Part shown: positions 56,480 through 64,000 of the stretch, piece by piece
How the letters are laid out: each line of letters opens with the position of its first letter
How positions within the stretch are numbered: position 1 is the stretch's first letter
Made by a program: the position numbers and the translations under genes
Source: Maratus speciosus
Taxonomy: Eukaryota > Arthropoda > Arachnida > Araneae > Salticidae
Length of the DNA: 64,000 bases
Direction of reading: 5' to 3'
Assembly: GCA_963932465.1 (NCBI GenBank)
Contig: OZ010787.1
Span: forward strand, 31,748,087 to 31,812,086
The notes under the pieces: generated by a model
Told to the model about the DNA's origin: nothing
The model's input: the letters and a program-made list of their open reading frames with translations, nothing else
Database searches by the model: none

Positions 56480-57282
56480 TGTTACGAAACAATTTAATGC
56501 GTGTAGTTGAAATATCACATCGTGCTTATTACGTATTACTGGAGTCATACCACATTTTAATCAGCCGTTGGTGATGTTGTAAGCAATCCTACCACTCAGC
56601 ACAAGCATTGCTAGCGGAGGTATCAACTCTGTGAAAATATAGCAGCTGTAGAGCGATGATAATATTAGTATCATCCAATCAAACATTATTTCATTATGAA
56701 AACAAGGCAGCGTGAGTGGCGAATAAAGGCGTATGAAGAAATATGGGGTTTTCCCAATTAAACACATGGAAACGTAGTCATAGAACAACTGTTTATTCCA
56801 TCAGAACATACCAACACTGAACAATTCCCGCAGATGAGAAATCAGAGCATTCCACTCGAGCATAAATTAGTTACTCATGCTAAATATATGTTAATTTACG
56901 AAATGGATATTCTACATGTTTAAGGACACCGGGTAACAGGTTATGTAAACAATCACAGCACAAAAATCTCTCGTTCTAAGCTCATGCTCTCGCTATTTAT
57001 GAGAATGCGCGGAGGAATTCCGATTGAAATGAAAACTTCAAGCTAAACCAACGAAAATCACGAATTAGCCTGGAAGTGAAACTGGGATCCGACACTCAGC
57101 CAATGGAGAGAGATCAAGAAACGTCACAGGAAAGAATCCCAGCGCCGCTAATGGAATGATTTCGATGTGAAAAGGTTGTCTCCCAGCTGGCGGGAAAAAG
57201 ATATGAAATAGAATAAAAAAGTAAAAATGGCTTTAATAAACATTCGAAAAATAAGTAACTGCGTTCAGAACTTAACAGTTTG
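56480..57282 (-). repeat. Gypsy 5' LTR, part 1 (interrupted by copia)
   Basis: Matches 49193-50014. It continues after copia at 62575. The last five bases, GTTTG, are the copia target duplication. Confidence 0.88.
57278..57282. other. Copia target duplication, left (GTTTG)
   Basis: GTTTG directly before the left copia LTR, repeated at 62570-62574. The sister gypsy LTR has a single GTTTG at the same place. Confidence 0.92.
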
Positions 57283-57753
57283 TGTTGGAAATCTGGACAA
57301 AGTCTTGTCCCCCAAAATTTGTCGTCTGGTTTGTTCGGAAGTTATATCGTTCCGAACCAGTTTTTATTTTTCCATTTCGGTCGTAAAGGCACTCTCTTTT
57401 AACTGTAACTGTATGCATATTTTTATTCCAGTTTTGATGTACTCAGTAAGTATATTTAGTGTGAAACAACTCCATGGAGTATGATGTGTAGTGATGGAAG
57501 TAATGTAATGGAAGGACTACGGAGATGGAGTTTAAACTTACTCCATCTGTGTGACCAGGTCAATATGATTCCCAGCAAAAGCTGGAAGTGTATGTATATA
57601 TCTTCATTATTTAAGTTTTTAAAATTCAAGTTGAATTTAATAAATGAACTGTTATTTTGAAATGAACTGTTTCGTCGACTGTAATTTATACTTTAACGCC
57701 ACACCAAATGACCTTAAAACCTGCGTATTTATAACTCTGCTTTAATTATAACA
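57283..57753 (+). repeat. Copia 5' LTR
   Basis: Starts TGTTGGAAATC, ends AATTATAACA. AATAAA at 57639-57644 may be the poly(A) signal. Identical by eye to the 3' LTR except for one patch (about 57546-57559). Confidence 0.93.
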
Positions 57754-57775
57754 TGGTTAAGGGGCCATGTCATGC
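57754..57775 (+). promoter_or_regulatory. Primer-binding region of copia
   Basis: TGGTTAAGGGGCCATGTCAT directly follows the LTR. Drosophila copia uses an internal initiator-tRNA-Met fragment with a site like GGTTATGGGCCCAG; this resembles it with changes. Confidence 0.55.
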
Positions 57776-57833
57776 TATTTAAAGGTCAAATAGATAAAAT
57801 ATGGTGTGATTTAGATGAAACATATACTGCATA

Positions 57834-59300
57834 ATGGCACAATTTCCAGAGTTAACTTATTCCTTCCCGAAACTATCGGATTATAACTATCCTTCCTGGA
57901 AGCTCGACGTTAAATGTGTATTGATTGACCGAAATTGCTGGGAATTTATTACAAAGCCAGATATCGCATGTAAATCGGATGCCTCTGATCGTGAGAAAAG
58001 CGATTTTGAATGGCGTAAACGAAGAGCTTATACAACAATTTACCAATCCATTGAACGGAAATTCCAGATACTAATTGCTCAGACAGAAAGCGGCAAAGAT
58101 GCCTGGGATATTTTAAAGTTAAACTTCGAACCAACTTCACGAGCACGCTTAGCGGGATTAGTCGATGAATTTTTCGAGATGAAGTTAAACTCGCAAGAAG
58201 AAACTATAGGTTTATTTTGTAAAAAAATTGAAGAAAAGAAAGTTCAAATTAAAGATGCTGGATTTGAGATGCCAGAACTGTTAGTATGTTTTCAACTAAT
58301 CCGTCGATTACCTGAGGAATATGATAATCTAGTTCAAGTGTTATATAGATTAGAAGATAAAGAATTTAAATTAGAAAATGTATCTAAGCAGTTAATAACT
58401 GAATATGGCAGAATTTGTTTAAAACGAAAAGATGAAAGTAAAGAGGTTATCGCTGTAGGTGATGCTTATGCAACTAAGTTTAAAAACCCTACCGTTAAAC
58501 GAACCATTCCAGCGGAGAATTTTGGAAGCAGTAAAAAGCCATGGGTTTCACGTAGTGGAAGCGACCTGGACACTACTAGACGATCGTATACTTCACCAGC
58601 TAATCGTATGGGGCCGAGTTTAGTATGCAGTTACTGCAAGAAACCTGGTCACACAGATACAAGGTGTTTCAAAAAGAACTCTAGAGGGAAAAAGAAAGTT
58701 TTCTACAGTGAACCTACAAAGCAATCCGAATTCGCCCTAATATCTTCAAATGGTAGAAAGTTCGTGGAATTTCTTCTGGACTCAGCGGCTACTTCTCATT
58801 TTACGAATGACAGGAGTCTATTTGTAACATATAGGAACCTCCCCCCTCAACAAGTGCTGATAGGAGACAAGGACTGTTCGTCGGAAATACTGGGTATTGG
58901 TGATATTGATTTTACCATTCTAGATGTAACAGGTAATGTAGAAATAACTTTAAAAAATGTGTTATATGCTCCTAACATGAGAAGAAATTTAATTGGTGGG
59001 TCTAATATAGACATTGCAGGAAACCAAATTAAATGGGGAAATAATAAAATGATAGTGTATGATAAATTTAATAGATATTGTTTTACTGTACCTCGAGTTG
59101 ATAAATTGTATATTGTTAAAGGTTATGCTTCAAAATGTGAAAATTTTGCTTATTCTACTAGTTTAAATTCAGAGATTGTACACCGTAGATTTTGTCATAC
59201 AAACTTACCTTTACTTGAAAAAATGAGTAAAAAAATTGTGTTAAAGGTATTGAAAATATTAACTGTAAAAACAAAAATAAGATGTGTGAAACTTGTGTAA
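57834..59300 (+). CDS. Copia gag and protease, start of integrase
   Basis: 488 residues from the first ATG of the polyprotein. Residues 1-210 are the copia-type Gag (FPKLSDYNYPSWKLDV, then RLPEEYDNLVQVLY). A zinc knuckle CSYCKKPGHTDTRC at 265-278 (CX2CX4HX4C) would bind the RNA. The aspartic protease has its active site DSAATSH at 316. The GAG-pre-integrase HH part (HRRFCH) follows. The frame is lost at the A-run 59229-59235: the matching CC half of the integrase finger is read in another frame at 59282. The last 20 or so residues are therefore off-frame. Gag itself is whole, so particles might still be made if transcribed. Confidence 0.9.
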   Translation: MAQFPELTYSFPKLSDYNYPSWKLDVKCVLIDRNCWEFITKPDIACKSDASDREKSDFEWRKRRAYTTIYQSIERKFQILIAQTESGKDAWDILKLNFEPTSRARLAGLVDEFFEMKLNSQEETIGLFCKKIEEKKVQIKDAGFEMPELLVCFQLIRRLPEEYDNLVQVLYRLEDKEFKLENVSKQLITEYGRICLKRKDESKEVIAVGDAYATKFKNPTVKRTIPAENFGSSKKPWVSRSGSDLDTTRRSYTSPANRMGPSLVCSYCKKPGHTDTRCFKKNSRGKKKVFYSEPTKQSEFALISSNGRKFVEFLLDSAATSHFTNDRSLFVTYRNLPPQQVLIGDKDCSSEILGIGDIDFTILDVTGNVEITLKNVLYAPNMRRNLIGGSNIDIAGNQIKWGNNKMIVYDKFNRYCFTVPRVDKLYIVKGYASKCENFAYSTSLNSEIVHRRFCHTNLPLLEKMSKKIVLKVLKILTVKTKIRCVKLV

Positions 59301-60961
59301 CTGCAAAATCTAACAGAAAATCGTTTAAAAGAAATTATTTGTATAAACGCATTTCTAATCAAATCCTTGATAGGGTGTATATGGATTTGTGGGGTCCTAG
59401 CCCTGTTAACTCGTTAGGAGGGGGGAAATACTTTTTGTCAGTAATTGACGATTATTCTAGAAGGACTGAGGTTTATATAATTAAGGATAAAACGGAAGTG
59501 ATTGAATGCCTTAAAAAGTTTTTAGTTAAAGCTGAGAGACAAACTGGTAAAAAGTTAAAATGTGTACGAACTGATGATGGGCTGGAATTTACCCATAAAT
59601 TATTTGAGAAATTGTTAACCGATTTAGGTATAAGAATCGAAAGATCCTCCATTTATACTCCAGAGCAGGTGGGTGTTGCTGAAAATTTTAATAAAGTAGC
59701 AATGAATGCAGTTAGAGCAATGTTACACGATAGCGGGTTAAAACCGTCATTCTGGGGGGAAGCTCTTTTGGCGTTTGTTCATACAAAAAATAGGACTGAA
59801 CACAGTTTAACCCAAGGTCTTACACCGCAAGAATTATGGACGGGATTCAAACCTTCGGTAAGACATTTAAGAATTTTTGGTTCTTTAGCATTTGTTCATG
59901 TTCCTAAAGCTAAGCGAAATAAACTTCAAACGAAAGCTTTACTAGGTATCTTAGTTGGTTATGCCATGAAAACCAAAGGATATAGAATTTACATTCCAAA
60001 AGAAAGGCGAATTGTAGAGACTATTCATGTGCGTATAGATGAATCCAAAAAGGGTGTAGAAACATTATTTGGGGGAGAAAACAAATATAAGGATTTGATA
60101 TTGAATTTTAATGAATCTCAAATTAAAACAAACGGTTTAAGTAATGCAACTTTAGATCTTAATCATGAACTACCAGGAGATAGCTTAAACGAAGATGAAG
60201 AGAAAAAGGGGGGTAAGGTAACTGTAAGTTCTATAAATATTTCAGAGTGGAAAAGGATTGAAAGACCGAGAACGAAATGTAAGAGAATTGACGTATATTA
60301 TTATACCCCAATAACAAATACGAGACTGAGATCTTTAAATGATGTTAAAAAATATTGTAAGAAAAATAAAATCCAGTTTGAGCCAGATAAGTTTGACTTT
60401 AAACCTAAAACCACTCATCCTAATACTGAAACTTTAAGTGAACCCTCAACTAGTGATTCGGACGATCCATATTTAACTGAATTATTTCAACATGAATTTT
60501 ACAATACCGAAATCCCTAAATCATTTGAGGATGCACAAATAAATCCAGAAAGGGGGAAATGGAATGCCGCGATGAGGGAAGAACTTGAGATGATGAGTAA
60601 GAGAAAAGTTTGGCGGTTGGTTGATCCACCGAAAAATTCCACAATAGTAGGAAGTAAATGGGTTTATAATATTAAAAACACGGAAAAAAATGGTAAAAAG
60701 TACAGGGCACGTCTCGTAGCTCAAGGTTTTAAACAGAAACCAGGTATTGATTTTAATGATATATTTTCACCTGTTGTAAATTTTTCAATTATAAAACTAA
60801 TGTTTATTTTATTAGTTTCTATGTTAAATTGGTATCATATTCAATTGGATGTAAAATCAGCATATTTATATGGTTCTTTAAAAGAAACTGTGTTTATGAA
60901 ACAACCTCCGGGATTTGAAATGAAGGGTGCTGAGAATAAAGTTTGTTTGTTAAATAAATAA
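59282..60961 (+). pseudogene. Copia integrase and N-terminal reverse transcriptase
   Basis: 559 codons in the frame one base back from gag. It opens with CETC, the CC half of the HHCC finger. The DDE core has D35 (MDLWGPSP), D98 (VRTDDGLEF) and E134 (GVAENFNKV), with 35 residues between D98 and E134. An acidic linker (PSTSDSDDPYLTEL) leads to RT, with KWVYNIK, RARLVAQGFKQKPGIDF and the first catalytic Asp in QLDVKSAYLYG. It ends at a TAA (60959-60961) in the middle of RT, where the family continues without a stop. The ATG at 59282 is inside the finger and is not a real start. Confidence 0.88.
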
Positions 60962-61660
60962 ATTTATGGATTAAGGCAAAGTGGCCGTGAATGGAATTCT
61001 GAATTAGATAATATATTACATAATCTTGGATTTTGTAAATTAAAATGGTGTAACTGTGTGTATAAACTGAATAGTAACGCAATTTTAGTTGTCTATGTAG
61101 ATGATTTAGTTTTGTTTGCTAAAGATGAAAATGTATTGCAATCTGTAACTAATATGTTAAAAAATAGCTTGGAAATTACTGAAATAGGATTAACAAAGTA
61201 TTTGCTAGGTGTTAACTTTGAACAGATTAAAGATTCATTATTCGTTCATCAAAGAACTTATATTGAAAGATTAGAATTAAAATATAAAGATTTACCTAAA
61301 AGTTATGTTAAATTACCTTTTAAAATTGGCTCTGTTTTACCAGATAAAGTTAACGAAAATGAAATTATCGAAAATGAATTAATGAAAAAATTTCCATACC
61401 GATCTTTAATCGGGTGTCTGTCATTTTTGTCAAATAGATCAAGACCCGATAGTAGTTTTTCTGTAAATGTAATGTCACAGTTTTGTAATGGGTATACATA
61501 TAAACACTGGTTAATAGTAGTAGATATCATGAATTATGTTTTTGCTACTAAAAGTTTTAAAATAAATCTGTCCAATGTAAAATCACTAAGTTTGTGTGCA
61601 TATTCTGAGCTAATTGGGGATGTCAACTTACTAAAAGACATTCAAGTAGTGGTTACATAA
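60962..61660 (+). pseudogene. Copia reverse transcriptase C-terminal half and start of RNase H
   Basis: Same frame as the previous segment, after the single TAA. It begins IYGLRQSGREWN and contains the RT catalytic YVDD (61094-61105), followed by YLLGVNFEQ and RPDSSFSVN. Toward the end (61603-61640) the RNase H start is damaged: the expected DADW-type block appears as SELI with compensating frame changes, and the frame is lost before SSSGY. The loss of the first RNase H acidic residue would disable that activity. Confidence 0.87.
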
Positions 61661-62214
61661 TTTACTTCAGTAACGTTCCGTTTGCTTGGAAATCATCGAA
61701 GCAAAAATGTATTGCACTAAGTTCTATGGAATCTGAGTTTATCTCATTAACGGAAAGTGTAAAGGAACTAACTTGGTATTCAAGAGTTTTAAATGAACTT
61801 AATTTATACGATAGGATAAAACCAATTCAGTACTGTGATAATGAATCTGCCATTTATTTTTCTAAAAATAGCCAAGAGAATTTTAAAACGAAACACATTG
61901 ACATAAGATGTCAATTTATTCGTCAGTTAATTAATGAAAATGTTTTTGAGTTAAAACATGTAAGTTCTAAAGATAATAAGGCAGACTTTCTGACAAAACC
62001 TCTTCTGTATGTAAAGTTTCAAAGAGCTATTTGTAATATTTTTGATTTTGATTATAAAAAGAAAGAGGAGGTATTTACGACCGATGGGGCCGCATGTTGG
62101 AAATCTGGACAAAGTCTTGTCCCCCAAAATTTGTCGTCTGGTTTGTTCGGAAGTTATATCGTTCCGAACCAGTTTTTATTTTTCCATTTCGGTCGTAAAG
62201 GCACTCTCTTTTAA
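61634..62214 (+). pseudogene. Copia RNase H, frame running into the 3' LTR
   Basis: Third reading frame. It starts around SSSGYIIYF and KSSKQKCIALSSMESEF, then YCDNESAIYFSKN, KHIDIRCQFIRQLI and KADFLTKPL, all standard copia RNase H motifs. The frame does not stop before the LTR at 62095 but goes on for about 40 codons to a stop at 62212-62214. Whether the family normally ends there is unknown. Confidence 0.85.
62057..62094 (+). promoter_or_regulatory. Polypurine region of copia
   Basis: AAAAAGAAAGAGGAGG at 62056-62071 and GATGGGGCCGCA directly before the LTR. Which one primes is unclear; Drosophila copia uses a short G-rich tract directly at the LTR. Confidence 0.5.
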
Positions 62215-62569
62215 CTGTAACTGTATGCATATTTTTATTCCAGTTTTGATGTACTCAGTAAGTATATTTAGTGTGAAACAACTCCATGGAGTATGATGTG
62301 TAGTGATGGAAGTAATGTAATGGAAGGACTACGGAGATGGAGTTTAAACTTACTCCTTGCTATAGCTATAATATGTCAATATGATTCCCAGCAAAAGCTG
62401 GAAGTGTATGTATATATCTTCATTATTTAAGTTTTTAAAATTCAAGTTGAATTTAATAAATGAACTGTTATTTTGAAATGAACTGTTTCGTCGACTGTAA
62501 TTTATACTTTAACGCCACACCAAATGACCTTAAAACCTGCGTATTTATAACTCTGCTTTAATTATAACA
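62095..62569 (+). repeat. Copia 3' LTR
   Basis: 475 bp. Matches the 5' LTR except for the patch at about 62358-62375 (TTGCTATAGCTATAATAT in place of ATCTGTGTGACCAG). Confidence 0.93.
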
Positions 62570-62574
62570 GTTTG
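62570..62574. other. Copia target duplication, right (GTTTG)
   Basis: Second copy of GTTTG, after which the gypsy LTR resumes (GTAGACGATAAAAA). Confidence 0.92.
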
Positions 62575-62770
62575 GTAGACGATAAAAATTAATGAAGGGG
62601 TTAAAAGTTTAGATTACGTTTTGGAATAAATCTATTATTAAGATACGCGTTTTAAAAATAGAGGAATTTAGCTAGAAATAAATAATAGAGCGTATAAAAA
62701 AAGAATAATGAATAGGCCGGCAATTTAGAATAATTTATAAATTAATAGTAAATGTAAAATTTTTATATAA
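62575..62770 (-). repeat. Gypsy 5' LTR, part 2
   Basis: Continues 56480-57282 and matches 50019-50199 up to TTTTTATATAAC. The terminal base differs (G in place of A). Confidence 0.85.
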
Positions 62771-62904
62771 CGTATATATATATATAATGTACTTGAAGAA
62801 AAGCTTTTACTTACTTTCTTATACATTTGTTCATAAATACATGTGTCAATCAATCATTTTAACATTTTTGCAACAGAGAAGTACTTTTCCCCTGAAGGGA
62901 TTAA
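62771..62904. mobile_element. TTAA MITE, right half, split by the gypsy element
   Basis: TGTGTCAATCAATCATTTTA and CCCCTGAAGGGATTAA complete the MITE begun at 49092. Confidence 0.75.
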
Positions 62905-63444
62905 TAAATAGGTGAAACTAAAATCGTTGAATAATGCTCAGATTCTGACTATTTCAGAATATAATTGCGTAATTTTATTACTTTTACATTTACATTAAGC
63001 TCCTATCTATATTTAAACAAATATAATATATATATATATATATTTAGCATTTAAAACAAATAGTACAACGCTCCCGCTGGTGCGTTTTTTTTTAAAACCA
63101 GTATTTTTTTTATAAAGAAATTCGTGTTAGGTTTCTACAACAATTGCAAGAAAAATAAATCTGCATACATATTAAGCGTCCTATCTTAAATGGGAGAGCT
63201 AACACCAAGATTAAAGAGGAGGCCACATCAATCAAGATCACACGCCACGTAGCGGATGTCGTTGAACTACAGGAAGATGTCTAGCTCTTTTCTTACTTCA
63301 CACCACAAAAATTGTATTTTTTTTTACACTTTGATTAATAGCTGATAACTCTCTGGCTGCACAAAGCGGAGAAAACTTCGTGGTGTCAAGTGCATCTGCA
63401 CCCCACTCCCTTCGCCATTTTTTGCCATAAATTTAGTAAACAAG
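62905..63444. other. Unassigned stretch
   Basis: Contains (TA)n at 63028-63043 and a palindrome-like pair CACACCACAAAAATTG / CTTCGTGGTGTCAAG (63300-63390), probably another MITE whose ends I could not fix. No gene. Confidence 0.4.
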
Positions 63445-63817
63445 CAGTGTTGCCCGTGAATAATTTTTTTAAATTCAGATTTCTTGATTACCACCACCTT
63501 TTTGAAACGGTAAAATTACCTTTGTTTTCACCTTGATTAATATTCATTAAATAAGGCGCATTTTACCATTTCAAAAAAGTGGTGCCAATCAAGAATCTGA
63601 ATTTATAAAAGTAGACCATCTGGTATCACTGGTTGCCAGTGGGCTACTTTTTTTTAATTCAGATTTCTTGATTGGCGCCACTTTTCTGAAACGGTAAAAT
63701 TCACTTTGTTTTTGCTTTAATTAATATGTCATTAAATAAGGCACATTTTACCATTTCAAAAAAGTGATGTCAATCAAGAATCTGATTTTTAAAATTGTAT
63801 CCCATCTGGCAATACTG
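63445..63817. mobile_element. hAT-type MITE tandem dimer, GCCAGTGGGCTAC family
   Basis: Two head-to-tail palindromes meet at about 63631 (ATCACTGGTTGCCAGTGGGC). Only the outer ends carry the duplication TAAACAAG (63437-63444, 63818-63825), exact over 8 bp, so the dimer went in as one piece. Confidence 0.85.
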
Positions 63818-63915
63818 TAAACAAGATTCATATCCCATGAGTAACTAAAGATTTAGAAAAAATGCTCAGATGGTAGTTATTCTGTCATATATGACATCAC
63901 ACTAAAAGCCCGCGC

Positions 63916-64000
63916 CAGCGTTGCCAGTGGGCTACTTTTTAAAATTCAGATTTCTTGATTGACACCACTTTTTTGAAATAGTAAAATTCGCCTTATTTAA
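63916..64000. mobile_element. hAT-type MITE, GCCAGTGGGCTAC family, cut by window end
   Basis: CAGCGTTGCCAGTGGGCTAC and the inner arm TTTTTTGAAATAGTAAAATT. Only the left half is in the window. Confidence 0.8.

Larger units (their letters stand above)
57283..62569 (+). mobile_element. Ty1/copia LTR retrotransposon, nearly intact, coding region broken
   Basis: 5,287 bp with LTRs of 471 and 475 bp and a 5-bp duplication, inserted in a gypsy LTR. Order gag, protease, integrase, RT, RNase H proves the copia class. LTR ends TGTTGGAAAT...ATTATAACA resemble Drosophila copia. Breaks: frameshift at the A-run 59229-59235, stop at 60959-60961, and frame changes within 61603-61640. These make this copy non-autonomous now. 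Confidence 0.95.
49193..62770 (-). mobile_element. Ty3/gypsy LTR retrotransposon, defective, with nested insertions
   Basis: Two direct LTRs of about 1.0 kb (49193-50199; 56480-57282 plus 62575-62770) bracket a 6.3-kb interior. Orientation is minus: gag relic at 55027-55944, integrase C-terminus at 51813-52010, polypurine tract at about 50203-50219 next to the left (3') LTR. Protease, RT and RNase H were not found; a 2.1-kb tandem-repeat block occupies that place. The flanks are (TA)n, so the short target duplication cannot be read. Copia sits in the right (5') LTR. Five base differences in the first 125 LTR positions I compared suggest an older insertion than copia. Confidence 0.85.

Noticed and set aside
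59229..59235. Programmed -1 frameshift at A7 between copia ORFs
   Set aside because: It lies inside the integrase zinc finger, not between gag and pol, and the preceding T breaks the classic slippery heptamer; mutation or sequencing error is more likely.

Overview
The window is AT-rich animal DNA, most likely from an arthropod. The evidence is indirect: a DUF4817-type Tc1/mariner element, copia, Ty3/gypsy and BEL/Pao relics, a Helitron fragment, a tRNA-derived SINE and very many short palindromic MITEs. I found no convincing host exon, rRNA or tRNA gene. Almost everything recognisable is transposable-element (TE) sequence, so this looks like an intergenic region or a very long intron that has filled up by repeated nested insertion.

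Layout. 0-20 kb: scattered MITEs (hAT type with 8-bp target duplications, a family with 6-bp duplications, and several TTAA-flanked families), a 1.2-kb foldback element (5955-7147), a pogo/Tigger relic (8258-8935), two TTAA elements with related ends (12770, 19167), a triple nest of small elements (17225-17835) and a BEL/Pao integrase relic (18117-18600). 21.1-24.1 kb: the best preserved DNA transposon, a Tc1/mariner element with TA duplication, inverted repeats of about 570 bp and an uninterrupted 358-residue transposase (minus strand, DD41D spacing). 25.8-26.6 kb: a Helitron N-domain fragment cut by a second copy of part of the 17-kb nest. 29.6-30.4 kb: a transposase-SWIM pseudogene that has lost its catalytic middle. 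32.6-35.1 kb: a wrecked cousin of the 21-kb transposon filled with later insertions, one of them a mariner deletion derivative whose shortened ORF is still open. 35.9-36.1 kb: a SINE with a perfect 13-bp target duplication. 42-45.2 kb: an unexplained stretch with a recurring CCTAAATGCGA motif clustered at both ends. 45.7-47.6 kb: a compound foldback. 49.1-62.9 kb: a nested stack in which a TTAA MITE is split by a minus-strand Ty3/gypsy element, whose right LTR is split by a plus-strand copia element with a 5-bp duplication (GTTTG); a 170-bp MITE lies next to the gypsy LTR. 62.9-64 kb: a MITE dimer and a MITE cut by the window edge.

The parts do not form a pathway. Their relation is chronological: nesting order and target duplications give relative ages. 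Copia is the youngest large insertion (LTRs match except for one patch) but is already broken by a premature stop and frameshifts. The most unusual pattern is that MITEs with unrelated outer ends and different target-duplication lengths (6 bp and 8 bp) share a similar inner palindromic arm around CCACTAAAATTTTA. All family assignments come from reading motifs by eye; no database search was possible.
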